DNA of 64,000 bases, taken from contig NZ_QBUG01000002.1 in NCBI RefSeq assembly GCF_003058225.1, positions 310,001 to 374,000 on the forward strand, given 5' to 3'. The first letter of the stretch is position 1. Each line of letters opens with the position of its first letter. A program made the position numbers and the translations under genes. Under the pieces are notes generated by a model, which saw only the letters and a program-made list of their open reading frames with translations, was not told where the DNA came from and did no database searches. Source of the DNA: Promicromonospora sp. AC04 (GTDB taxonomy: Bacteria; Actinomycetota; Actinomycetes; Actinomycetales; Cellulomonadaceae). Positions 33,627-42,600 of the stretch are shown here, piece by piece.

Positions 33627-34271
33627 TCAGCGCCCGATTGAGGCCTTGCGGCCCGTCAGGGACAGGCCCTCGCGGGCGATGCGGCCCACGGTCTCGACGA
33701 GGAGCGCGCGCTCCGCGACCTTGATCCGCTCGGTCAGGGTCGGCTCGTCGTCGTTGTCGAAGACCGGCACCGCCGTCTGGGCGATGATCGGGCCGGTGTC
33801 CACGCCGTCGTCCACCAGGTGCACCGTGCAGCCGGTGACCTTGACGCCGTGGGCGAGGGCGTCGCGCACGCCGTGCGCGCCCGGGAAGCTCGGCAGGAGG
33901 GCCGGGTGCGTGTTGATCATCCGCCCCTCGAACCGGCGCACGACGCTCGGGGCGAGGATGCGCATGAACCCCGCCAGGACCAGGTAGTCGGGCTGGAACA
34001 CCGAGACGGCTTCGAGCACGCCGTCGTTCCAGGCCGCGCGGTCGTCGAAGTCCTTCATGGAGACGACGGCGGACGCCACCCCCGCGTCGTGGGCCAGGTC
34101 CAGCGCGCCCGCCGTCGGCCGGTCCGTCACGACGCCGACCACGCGCGCGCCGTAGGCCGCATCACCGTGCGCTGCCAGGAGCGCCGCCAGGTTGGATCCG
34201 CCGCCCGAGGCGAGCACCACCAGGCGCTTGGCGGAACTGGACTCGACGGGGTGACCGGAGGGCGTCTGCAC
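33627..34271 (-). CDS. purN: Phosphoribosylglycinamide formyltransferase (GART)
   Basis: A 214-residue enzyme that transfers the formyl group of 10-formyl-THF to GAR in purine synthesis. Motifs: LVVLASGGGSNLAALL (phosphoribosyl site, about 17-32), YLVLAGFMRIL (about 95) and INTHPALLPSFPGAHG with catalytic Asn and His (about 116-131); the catalytic Asp is in VDDGVDTGPI (about 150-159). The GTG at 34271 is 10 bases after the perM stop; TAGGCT ends 7 bases before it, so it may be leaderless or co-expressed with perM. It follows perM, as in Mycobacterium (sucC, sucD, perM, purN, purH), but purH lies 10 kb away here. Confidence 0.96.
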   Translation of the reverse strand: MQTPSGHPVESSSAKRLVVLASGGGSNLAALLAAHGDAAYGARVVGVVTDRPTAGALDLAHDAGVASAVVSMKDFDDRAAWNDGVLEAVSVFQPDYLVLAGFMRILAPSVVRRFEGRMINTHPALLPSFPGAHGVRDALAHGVKVTGCTVHLVDDGVDTGPIIAQTAVPVFDNDDEPTLTERIKVAERALLVETVGRIAREGLSLTGRKASIGR

Positions 34272-34281
34272 GGGCTTCAGC

Positions 34282-35901
34282 CTACTTTCTCGGACCGTCC
34301 TCGCGTGCGTCGTCGGTCGGCTCGACAACCGACTCGTCGATTCGCTCGTAGGCGAGCTCCGGATCCGGACCGGCGTCCGACGCCGCATCGGCGGCCCCGT
34401 CCGACACGGCATCGGCAGCCGTCTTCGATCCTCCGGACGGCTCGTCGTCGGGCACGCCCGCGGCGTCGTCGAACCCGAGCTCGGACGCCAGGTCCGGCGA
34501 CGGGTCGTCCAGGTCGGCGTCGGGCCGCATTGGGGCCGGACGGCGCAGCCACGCCACCAGGTCGTCCCCGATCTCGCCGCGCCGCGCCACCACGTCGAGC
34601 TTGGCGCTGAGCAGTACCGCCGCCGCTCCCCCGCCGACCTCGGCGGACACCAGGCCTGCGGTCACGAGCGGGTTCGCGCCGATGTCGGACAGACGGCCCG
34701 GGCCACCCGCACCCGCCGCGACCCACTGGCCCAGCAGCACGAGGATGCCGGGGGCGGCCACTATCCCGCCGAGCACCCAGCCGACGTCGGACCACCGGAC
34801 CAGCGAGGGCTCCAGCCGCCGCCATGCGAACAGGCCCGCCGCCACACCGCAGGCGACCACGAGCAGGGGCGCCCAGGCGCTGACCGGGTTCGCCCAGTCC
34901 TCCCCGGGCAGCGACCCGAGGAGCGGGATCGCGGGCAGCGGCCCGGAGACCGTGCCGAACGGCGTGAAGCTGGTCCCCTCGCCGACGGCGAAGCCCGGCC
35001 CGGCGAGCCAGGAGACCGCCCACAGCACGAGGTTGGGCAGCAGCGCGAGCTGCGCGACGGCGAACACGATCCCGCCGGTCCAGCCCGGTTCGAGAGCGGT
35101 GACGATGTCCGACGACGTCGCGCGCCCCGCCACCGCCCACGCGCCCACGAGGAGCGCCGCCCCGCCGACCAGCAGCGCGACGACGACCGCGCCACCCCGC
35201 AGCCCGAGCCGCAGCGTCGCGGGGACCAGGTCGACGCCGGTGAGCCGGTAGGCCAGCGCCTCGGATCGCTCCCCGAGCTCTGCCACGGTCGGCGCGTCCG
35301 GGCGGGCCAGGATGCCCAGCGCCATGCCGAGCCCGCCCATGACCGCGCCGGCCAGGGGCGCCAGGGCGAGCGACCAGCCGGGTGCGCTGCCCGCGAGGGC
35401 CGCCACCGCCGTCGTGCACAGGGCGTAGGTGACCGTACCCGCGGCCCAGGCGCGGGTCGAGGTGGTGGCGAACCGCTTGGCCGAGGCGTACGTGGCGAAG
35501 AGCGCGAGGGCCGAGATGCCGAGCGGCGCGAGGGAGACGGTCACGGCGTCGGCGGTGAGCGGGACGCCGTGGCCGAGCAGCCAGATGCCCATCGCGACGT
35601 CGATGGCGGAGCGCACCTGGGCGCCGTCGTCCGGGGCGTCCGCGGCGGAAGCCAGGGTGGCCGTGCCCACGAGGTAGGCGACCACCGCGGGGAGCACCAC
35701 GACGGCGAGCGACAGGACCAGGGCCTGAGCCGCCGAGAGCACGCCGGCGACGATGTGCGAGAGCGCGGGCGGCTCCTGCTCGGGGGCGGACGGCTCCTCG
35801 ACCAGGCGGCCACGGCGGGCGGACGGCCGGCTGCCCGCCGGGCGGCCCGTCCGGGCGCCGGAGGTGCGGGTGGCCGAGCTCGGGCGGGGTGGTGCGCTCA
35901 C
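34282..35901 (-). CDS. perM: PerM-like DUF6350 membrane protein
   Basis: A 539-residue integral membrane protein with about ten hydrophobic segments between residues 45 and 430 and charged, Asp/Ala-rich N- and C-terminal tails. The pattern SHIVAGVLSAAQALVLSL and the C-terminal half match the DUF6350 family. The Mycobacterium tuberculosis member PerM (Rv0955) is needed for cell division and persistence and lies between sucD and purN, exactly as here. That synteny is the main reason for the name. GTG start at 35901; upstream GAGGA is weak. Probably co-transcribed with purN (stop and start 10 bases apart). Confidence 0.85.
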   Translation of the reverse strand: MSAPPRPSSATRTSGARTGRPAGSRPSARRGRLVEEPSAPEQEPPALSHIVAGVLSAAQALVLSLAVVVLPAVVAYLVGTATLASAADAPDDGAQVRSAIDVAMGIWLLGHGVPLTADAVTVSLAPLGISALALFATYASAKRFATTSTRAWAAGTVTYALCTTAVAALAGSAPGWSLALAPLAGAVMGGLGMALGILARPDAPTVAELGERSEALAYRLTGVDLVPATLRLGLRGGAVVVALLVGGAALLVGAWAVAGRATSSDIVTALEPGWTGGIVFAVAQLALLPNLVLWAVSWLAGPGFAVGEGTSFTPFGTVSGPLPAIPLLGSLPGEDWANPVSAWAPLLVVACGVAAGLFAWRRLEPSLVRWSDVGWVLGGIVAAPGILVLLGQWVAAGAGGPGRLSDIGANPLVTAGLVSAEVGGGAAAVLLSAKLDVVARRGEIGDDLVAWLRRPAPMRPDADLDDPSPDLASELGFDDAAGVPDDEPSGGSKTAADAVSDGAADAASDAGPDPELAYERIDESVVEPTDDAREDGPRK

Positions 35902-36075
35902 AGACCCATCCTCACCCGTCCGGAGCCGTCACCCGGGGGACCTGCCTCGGCGTGGCCCGGGTGAACTTCGGGAAAAATCACTGCCGAGCATGGTGCTCAG
36001 CGAGAGATCTGGTGTAGAAGGCGCGATTCGCGAACCGGAACCCGGTGACGAAGCTGAGGGGGCTCGCACGCAGAC

Positions 36076-36141
36076 GACTTCGGTCGGTTGTCTTGAGCTC
36101 GGTCCATTGTTGGACCGATCTCAAGACAACCGACCGAAGTC
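36076..36141. repeat. Hairpin repeat family B, copy 2 (downstream of sucD)
   Basis: Arms 36076-36106 and 36111-36141 pair at 30 of 31 positions around a 4-base loop. The central 58 bases match 11854-11911 with about four differences. A further inverted half-copy, TCGGTCGGTTGC, is at 36149-36160. It begins 51 bases past the sucD stop. Confidence 0.8.
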
Positions 36142-36191
36142 GATGTGCTCGGTCGGTTGCCCGACCGAACGGCCACCTCCCGACGGAGGTG

Positions 36192-37088
36192 TCAGAGGGA
36201 CTGCAGGATCTCCCGCATGAGGTCGGCGGTCTCGGACGGCGTCTTGCCGACCTTGACGCCGACGGCCTCCAGGGCCTCCTTCTTCGCGGCGGCGGTACCG
36301 GCCGAGCCGGACACGATCGCGCCGGCGTGACCCATCGTCTTGCCCTCGGGGGCGGTGAAGCCCGCGACGTACCCGACGACCGGCTTGGTGACGTGCGCCT
36401 TGATGTACTCGGCCGCACGCTCCTCGGCGTCGCCGCCGATCTCGCCGATCATCACGATCGCCTTGGTCTCCGGGTCGTTCTCGAAGGCCTCGAGCGCGTC
36501 GATGTGCGTGGTGCCGACGATCGGGTCGCCGCCGATGCCGATGGCGGTCGAGAAGCCGAAGTCCTTCAGCTCGTACATCATCTGGTAGGTCAGCGTGCCC
36601 GACTTCGACACGAGACCGACCGGGCCCTTGCCCGTGATGGTGTGCGGGGTGATGCCGGCCAGCGACTCGCCCGGGGTGATGATGCCGGGGCAGTTCGGCC
36701 CGATCATCCGGGTCTCCTTGCCCTGCAGGTAGGCCCACACCTCGGCGGTGTCCTGCACGGGCACGCCCTCGGTGATGACCACGAGCAGGCCGATGCCCGC
36801 GTCGATGGCCTCGATGGCCGCGTCCTTGGTGAAGGCCGGGGGCACGAAGACGACGGAGACGTCAGCGCCCGTCTCGGCCATGGCCTCCTTGACGGTGCCG
36901 TACACGGGGAGCGTCACGTCGGCGCCCGAGGCGTCCTTGTGCGTCACCGTCGTGCCGGCCTTGCGGGCGTTCACGCCGCCGACGATCTGCGCGCCGGAGT
37001 CGAGCATCAGGGCGGTGTGCTTGGCACCCATGCCACCCGTGATGCCCTGGACGATGATCTTCGAGTCCTGGTTCAGGTAGATCGACAT
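36192..37088 (-). CDS. sucD: Succinyl-CoA synthetase alpha subunit
   Basis: The 298-residue alpha subunit pairs with SucC to convert succinyl-CoA to succinate with ATP or GTP formation. The CoA-binding Rossmann domain shows [17 protein letters not shown] (about 13-29), the middle part [13 protein letters not shown] (about 126-138), and the phosphorylated active-site His is in GHAGAIVSG (about 246-254). Length is typical. The ATG at 37088 is 37 bases after the sucC stop, in one operon. A family B hairpin follows, probably ending the transcript before perM. Confidence 0.98.
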   Translation of the reverse strand: MSIYLNQDSKIIVQGITGGMGAKHTALMLDSGAQIVGGVNARKAGTTVTHKDASGADVTLPVYGTVKEAMAETGADVSVVFVPPAFTKDAAIEAIDAGIGLLVVITEGVPVQDTAEVWAYLQGKETRMIGPNCPGIITPGESLAGITPHTITGKGPVGLVSKSGTLTYQMMYELKDFGFSTAIGIGGDPIVGTTHIDALEAFENDPETKAIVMIGEIGGDAEERAAEYIKAHVTKPVVGYVAGFTAPEGKTMGHAGAIVSGSAGTAAAKKEALEAVGVKVGKTPSETADLMREILQSL

Positions 37089-37125
37089 TGTCTTCTGGTC
37101 TCTGCTTTCGAAGTCTCGCGGGCGA

Positions 37126-38292
37126 TCAGGCGTTGGCCAGCTCGGCAGCCTTGTCGGCGCCGCCGTCCATGGTGTCGGCAAGGGTGACGAGCGGGTGGTT
37201 GCGCTCGTTCAGGATCTGGCGGCCGAGCTCGACGTTGTTGCCGTCGAGGCGGACGACCAGCGGCTTCGACGCCTCGTCGCCGAGGATGTCGAGCGCGCCC
37301 ACGATGCCGTTGGCGACCTCGTCGCAGGCGGTGATGCCGCCGAAGACGTTCACGAACACCGACTTGACCTGCTCGTCGTTCAGGATCACGTCGAGACCGT
37401 TCGCCATGACCTGTGCGTTCGCGCCACCGCCGATGTCAAGGAAGTTGGCGGGCTTCACGCCGCCGTGCTTCTCGCCGGCGTACGCGACGACGTCGAGCGT
37501 GGACATGACCAGGCCCGCGCCGTTGCCGATGATGCCGACCTCACCGTCGAGCTTGACGTAGTTGAGGTCGTTCGCCTTGGCCTTCGCCTCGAGCGGGTCG
37601 GCAGCGGCCGAGTCCTCGAGGTCGGCGTGCTCCGGGTGGCGGAAGCCGGCGTTCTCGTCGAGCGTGACCTTGCCGTCGAGGGCGACGATCTCGCCGTCCT
37701 CCGTCTTGACCAGCGGGTTCACCTCGACCAGCGTGGCGTCCTCAGCCTTGAACACGGTCCACAGGCCGCGGATGACCTCGGCGACCTTGCCCTTGATGTC
37801 GTCGGCGAAGCCGGCGGCGTTCACGATCTCGGCGGCCTTGGCCTCGTCGATGCCGACGGCCGGGTCGACGGCGATGCGGGCGAGCGCCTCGGGGCGCTCG
37901 ACGGCGAGCTGCTCGATCTCCATGCCGCCCTCGACGGAGCACATGGCGAGGTAGTTGCGGTTGGACCGGTCCAGGAGCACGGAGAAGTAGAACTCCTCGG
38001 CGATCTTGGCACCCTGGGCGATCATCACGCGGTGCACGGTGTGACCCTTGATGTCCATGCCGAGGATCTCGCCGGCCTTCTCGGCGGCCTCTTCCGGCGA
38101 GTGCGCCAGCTTGACGCCGCCCGCCTTGCCGCGACCGCCGGTCTTGACCTGGGCCTTCACGACGACAGTTCCGCCGCCCAGCTTCTCGGCGCCTTCGCGA
38201 GCCTCTTCGGGGGTCGTCGCGACAACCCCACCCAGCACGGGCACGCCGTGCTTCTCGAAGATGTCGCGCGCCTGGTATTCGAACAGGTCCAC
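37126..38292 (-). CDS. sucC: Succinyl-CoA synthetase beta subunit (ADP-forming)
   Basis: The 388-residue nucleotide-binding subunit. It starts [20 protein letters not shown]; the ATP-grasp domain covers about 1-235 ([19 protein letters not shown] near 46), and the C-terminal domain has [12 protein letters not shown] and the grip motif [10 protein letters not shown] (about 317-326). The GTG at 38292 is chosen over an ATG at 38310 because it gives the same 388-residue length as E. coli SucC and has GAAGGA at proper distance. A palindrome shared with icd lies 67 bases upstream. First gene of sucCD. Confidence 0.98.
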   Translation of the reverse strand: MDLFEYQARDIFEKHGVPVLGGVVATTPEEAREGAEKLGGGTVVVKAQVKTGGRGKAGGVKLAHSPEEAAEKAGEILGMDIKGHTVHRVMIAQGAKIAEEFYFSVLLDRSNRNYLAMCSVEGGMEIEQLAVERPEALARIAVDPAVGIDEAKAAEIVNAAGFADDIKGKVAEVIRGLWTVFKAEDATLVEVNPLVKTEDGEIVALDGKVTLDENAGFRHPEHADLEDSAAADPLEAKAKANDLNYVKLDGEVGIIGNGAGLVMSTLDVVAYAGEKHGGVKPANFLDIGGGANAQVMANGLDVILNDEQVKSVFVNVFGGITACDEVANGIVGALDILGDEASKPLVVRLDGNNVELGRQILNERNHPLVTLADTMDGGADKAAELANA

Positions 38293-38358
38293 CCTGCTGC
38301 GTCCTTCCATCGGGATGCGGCCCTCGGACGTCGTTGTCGCCCGGAGCCCGGCTGAAGC

Positions 38359-38380
38359 GATGTCTCGACGTCAAGACATC
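38359..38380 (-). promoter_or_regulatory. Operator-like palindrome upstream of sucCD
   Basis: A 22-bp inverted repeat with arms GATGTCT and AGACATC and core TCTCGACGTCAAGA (38363-38376), symmetric at 20 of 22 positions. The core differs from the icd site at two of 14 positions. Confidence 0.55.
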
Positions 38381-38484
38381 CCGGTACAGGGTAGCCCTGG
38401 ATCGCTCATGCTTCCGAACGCTGGGCGTGTAAAGAATCGGCGATATTCCGGGGTTTGGGAGCCCGTCCGACGTGCGGGGCGCGG

Positions 38485-38709
38485 TCACCTGCGATAGTGC
38501 GTGAAGAACTCCCGGATCAGCCCTGTCGCGGAAACTTCCTGCGTGGCGGTGTCGTCGTTGCCGCCGGACCAGCTGTGGGTGCCCCCGGTTACCTTGCGGA
38601 CGACGACGTCGGCCTGCCCGCGGCATGTGGTGTATGTCTCGCTGGTGACGTGCTCGGTGACCGGCTCGAGGCTCGGTCCCGTCCGGCAGCCGTTCATCCG
38701 CGCCCACAT
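38485..38709 (-). pseudogene. Alpha/beta-hydrolase (PHB-depolymerase/esterase type), C-terminal remnant
   Basis: The 74 residues match only the end of secreted PHB-depolymerase or feruloyl-esterase-like hydrolases: WARMNGC, then VTSETYTTCRG with paired Cys, the catalytic-His segment VTGGTHSWSGG, and ATGLIREFFTHYR. The nucleophile Ser and most of the fold are missing. Upstream the frame meets a stop within the neighbouring operator region, so the gene was cut at that junction. The remnant could still be transcribed, but an active enzyme is unlikely. It could alternatively be a small gene of its own. Confidence 0.6.
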
Positions 38710-38717
38710 CAGAGAGC

Positions 38718-38733
38718 GTCAACCTGGGTTGAC
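38718..38733. promoter_or_regulatory. Twin operator site 1
   Basis: GTCAACCTGGGTTGAC, a palindrome apart from its central bases. It lies 31 bases upstream of the HTH gene; its centre is 28 bp from site 2. Confidence 0.75.
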
Positions 38734-38745
38734 AACGTCGGGTTC

Positions 38746-38761
38746 GTCAACCATGGTTGAC
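38746..38761. promoter_or_regulatory. Twin operator site 2
   Basis: GTCAACCATGGTTGAC, a perfect 16-bp palindrome ending 2 bases before the HTH start codon. Binding here would block translation initiation or transcription of the HTH-Clp pair. Confidence 0.8.
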
Positions 38762-38763
38762 AC

Positions 38764-38973
38764 ATGACCCAGCAAGCACTCGCCGCGTCCGCCGCCGGGG
38801 ACGACCCCCGGGAGGGGCTGCGCGCCGTCCGAGCCATGCGCGAGCTGGCCGACCGTCTCGAGACGCTCCAGGTGGAGCGCGCCCGGCGCCTCGGCTGGTC
38901 GTGGCAGGAGATCGCCGACGCGCTCGGCGTCTCCCGGCAGGCGGTCCACAAGAAGCACAACAGGAGGATCTGA
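38764..38973 (+). CDS. Small helix-turn-helix DNA-binding protein
   Basis: A 69-residue protein: an alpha-helical first half (LRAVRAMRELADRLETLQVERARRL, as two helices) and a C-terminal helix-turn-helix, GWSWQEIADALGVSRQAVHKKH (about 44-65). It overlaps the Clp N-domain gene by one base (TGATG) and has two matching palindromes directly upstream, so it is most likely their repressor and acts as a dimer. No ligand domain exists; sensing may need the Clp partner protein. Such HTH plus Clp N-domain pairs occur in other actinobacteria. Confidence 0.85.
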   Translation: MTQQALAASAAGDDPREGLRAVRAMRELADRLETLQVERARRLGWSWQEIADALGVSRQAVHKKHNRRI

Positions 38974-39515
38974 TGTTCGAGAGGTTCACGAAGGACGCCC
39001 GGTCCGCCGTCGTCGAGGCTCAGCTCGTCGCCCGGGAGGCGCACAGCGACCAGATCGACACCCGCCACGTGCTGGTCGCCCTCGCCGAGCAGGACGGCCC
39101 GGCCCGCACCGCCCTGGCGGACAGCGGCCTCGACGTGCCCGGCCTCGTCGAGCGCGCCCGGGCGAGCATCACCGACGGCGACGCGTTGGACCCGGCCGCG
39201 CTGGCCGCCGTCGGCATCGACCTCGACGAGGTAACGCGGCGCACCGAGGCCACGTTCGGCGAGGGCGCGCTGGCCCGGGCGGGCCGCGTGCTGCGCGGGC
39301 GCCGCAAGCACATCCCGTTCACCGCCGACGCGAAGAAGTCGCTGGAGCTCGCGCTCCGCGAGGCGATCCGGCTGGGCTCCAAGGAGATCAGCGGCGGCCA
39401 CCTGCTGCTCGGCATGACACGCGCGGACTCCCCGGCCCGCCGCATCCTGTCCGACGGCGGAGCGGACCTCGACCAGGTCCGGCACCTCGCGGAGAGGTCC
39501 GGCAAGGCAGCCTGA
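38973..39515 (+). CDS. Clp N-terminal domain protein without ATPase
   Basis: A 180-residue protein with two Clp N repeats: MFERFTKDARSAVVEAQLVA with HSDQIDTRHVLVALAE (about 1-60), and FTADAKKSLELALREAIRLG with ISGGHLLLGMTR (about 108-155). No AAA+ domain follows, so it cannot unfold substrates itself. Such stand-alone domains might bind substrates or adaptors for ClpC, or regulate the HTH partner. The start has a strong AGGAGG 5 bases upstream and overlaps the HTH stop, so the two are made together. A hairpin follows at 39529. Confidence 0.9.
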   Translation: MFERFTKDARSAVVEAQLVAREAHSDQIDTRHVLVALAEQDGPARTALADSGLDVPGLVERARASITDGDALDPAALAAVGIDLDEVTRRTEATFGEGALARAGRVLRGRRKHIPFTADAKKSLELALREAIRLGSKEISGGHLLLGMTRADSPARRILSDGGADLDQVRHLAERSGKAA

Positions 39516-39528
39516 ACCGCGTCTACCG

Positions 39529-39562
39529 CACGCCCCGCGCCCCTCATCGGGCGCGGGGCGTG
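39529..39562. terminator. Hairpin terminator after the Clp N-domain gene
   Basis: Perfect 14-bp G+C arms, 39529-39542 and 39549-39562, enclose a 6-base loop, 13 bases past the stop. Confidence 0.75.
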
Positions 39563-39682
39563 TCCGGACTCTGCCAACTGTCCGGAGTAGGCCACGAAAC
39601 GGCCCCGTCGTTACACAGGTGAAACCCAGCGCTCCGCCAGCGGCGGATAGGAAAGGGCACACCTCTCTCGAAAGGGACACCT

Positions 39683-42600
39683 GTGTTCAACTTCTCCACC
39701 CGCGCCAGGGCGCTGGTCGCCGCCGGCGTGGCGGCAGCCCTGACGGTCGGGGCTGCGTCGGCGTCCGCCGCGGCGCCCGCGAGCCCCGGCGGCCCGGTCC
39801 CGCCGGGCGGCACTGCCACCGCGCTCCCGCCGTCGGCGGCGGGCTCGCGCAGCGTCACCCTGATCACCGGCGACATGGTCACGGTAACGACGGCGGCGGA
39901 CGGCACGACCGTCACCACGGTGACAGGCCCAGGCGGGACGACGTCGTCCTACCACCGCACCGAGCGCCGTGGCAGCACGTACGTCTACCCGGACGCCGCG
40001 CTGCCCTACGTCACGGCCGGCACGCTCGACGACCGCCTGTTCAACGTCACGCGGCTCCTGGCCGACGGCTACGACGACGCGAGCGCGGACACGCTGCCGC
40101 TGATCGTCCGCTACACGGAGGCCGCAGCCCGGTCGCGCGGCACGGCGCCGCTCGACGGGTCCGACGTCGTCCGCGCGCTGCCGAGCGTGGACGGCGCCGC
40201 CGTCGCGCAGGACCGCTCCGATGCGGTCACGTTCTGGACCGCACTGACCGACGGCGGTGCGGCGGCCACCGCCCGCGCCGCCGGGGACACCCCAGCTTTC
40301 GCCGGCGGTATCGAGAAGGTCTGGCTCGACGGCCCGGTCACCGCAGACCTCGCCGAGTCGACCGCCCAGATCGGCGCGCCAGAGGTGTGGGCCGACGGCA
40401 ACACCGGCGCGGGTGTGGACGTCGCCGTGCTCGACACCGGCATCGACCCCACGCACCCCGACCTGGCCGACCAGATCGCGGCGTCGGCCACGTTCGTCCC
40501 CACCGAGGACTACGTGGAGGACTACATCGGGCACGGCACGCACGTCGCCTCGACGATCGCGGGCACCGGCGCGGCGTCCGACGGGCTCGAACGGGGCGTC
40601 GCCCCCGGCGCCCGGCTGCACGTCGGCAAGGTGCTCGACAGCAACGGCCAGGGCCTGGAGTCCTGGATCATCGCGGGCATGGAGTGGGCGGCCCGCGACC
40701 AGGACGCCCGCGTCGTCAGCATGAGCCTCGGCGGCGAGCCCGCCGGGGCGGACGACCCGATGGCCCAGGCCGTCGACGAGCTCACCGCCGAGACCGGCGC
40801 GCTGTTCGTGACCGCCGCGGGCAACGGCGGCCCGCGCACCATCAGCACCCCCGCCCTGGCGGACTCGGCCCTCACCGTCGGCGCGGTCGACGCGACCGAC
40901 ACGCTGGCCGGCTTCTCCAGCACCGGCCCCGCGCTCGACGGCGGGATCAAGCCCGAGGTCACCGCGCCCGGCGTCGACGTCCTCGCGGCCCGTTCACAGC
41001 TCGTGCGCGGCTCCGGCATGTACACGACCATGAGCGGCACCTCGATGGCGACCCCGCATGTCGCGGGCACCGCGGCCCTCGTCGCGGCGGCTCACCCGGG
41101 CTGGACGGCGCAGCAGATCAAGGAGGCGATCGTCAGCACGGCCGTGCCGACCCCCGCCTACACCGCCTACGAGGCGGGCAGCGGCCGGGTCGACGCGGCG
41201 GCAGCCGTTGACGCCTCGGTCTTCGGCACCGCGAGCGCCGGGTTCGGCTTCCACACCTTCGGGTCCGGCCCGGACGAGCTGTCGAAGCCGATCACGTACA
41301 CGAACCTGGGCGACGCTCCGGTCGAGCTGGACCTCGCCGTGGACGGCACGGTCCCGGCGGGCTTCCTCGCGCTGTCGTCGAGCTCGGTCACCGTCCCCGC
41401 GCACGGCACGGCGGCGGTGACGCTCACGGCCGACCTCTCGCTGCTGCCCGCGGACGCGGACCTCAGCGCCACGGTCGTCGCGACGGACGACGCCGGGACG
41501 GTGCGGGCCCGCACCCTGACTGGCGCGACCCGCGAGGGCCAGCGCCAGGAGCTGACCGTCACCGTCAAGGGTGACGACGGCCGCCCCGCGACGGGCAAGC
41601 TGCTGGTCACGTCGGACGAGATCTTCGCCGGGGCCGACCTCGACGAGGACGGCACCGCCGTGCTGCGGATGCCGGTGGGCAGCTACAGCGGCTGGCTGTC
41701 GGTCGACGTCGAGGGCGCGAACGGGCCGGGCTCGCTCGGCACCGCGCTCCTGAGCTTCGTGGACGTGGACCTGAGCCAGGACCGGTCGGTGGTGCTGGAT
41801 GCCCGCAAGGCGGTCCAGGTGCGGGCGGAGGTACCGCAGGACACCGACCCGGCGGCGATGCGCCTGGACGTGATCCGGCAGTTCCCGAACGGCGGCTACA
41901 CGGCGAGCTCCATGTTCCCGGCGGGCGAGTACGACAGCCTGTGGGCGCTGCCCACCGGGAAGAAGGTCACCGACGGCCTGTTCGAGTTCGGGGCGCAGTT
42001 CCGCCTGGAGCAGCCGGCGCTGACGATCCTGGAGGGCCGCGGCGGGCTCGACGACCTGCGGGTCAAGCGCGGCACCACGCCGCTGACGGCGGGTACCCGC
42101 ACCCTGCGGGTCGTGGAGGTCGAGGGCCTGTCGGACCTGGCACTGCACGGTTCGGCCGGGAACGGCCACGGGCCGGGCCTGAGGGACGCCGCCGTCATCG
42201 CGCACGCCGCCGACACGGACGAGATCGCGGCGCTGGCGCGGGCAGCGGCCGACGCCGGGGCACGCCTCCTGCTCGTGGTGCACGACGGCGACGGGCGGCT
42301 GGCGCCGTGGGACGAGTCCCCGTGGATCCCGGGTGAGCCCGCGCCGCTCACGGTCGCCACGCTCACGTCCGGACAGGGCGCCGAGCTGCTCGGGTCGCTG
42401 GACCACCGCAGGCCCGAGGTAACGGTCACGTCGCACCCGACTACCGACTACGTGTACGACGTCGTCCACCACTGGACCGGGGCCATCCCGGCCCGGCCCG
42501 CGTGGACCTCGACGAGGCGCGACCTGGCGCGGGTCGACACGTCGTTCCGCAACTACCGGCAGGGTCCCGCGATGGAGGCCCGGTTCGACGTCTGGCACGG

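Noticed and set aside
34272-34412. Longer PurN start at 34412
   Set aside because: The extra residues overlap the perM coding end and are Arg/Ser-rich with no family similarity; the GTG at 34271 gives the usual length.
38485-38709. Small intact secreted protein of its own
   Set aside because: The residues match only the C-terminal part of a hydrolase, with no signal peptide and no nucleophile.
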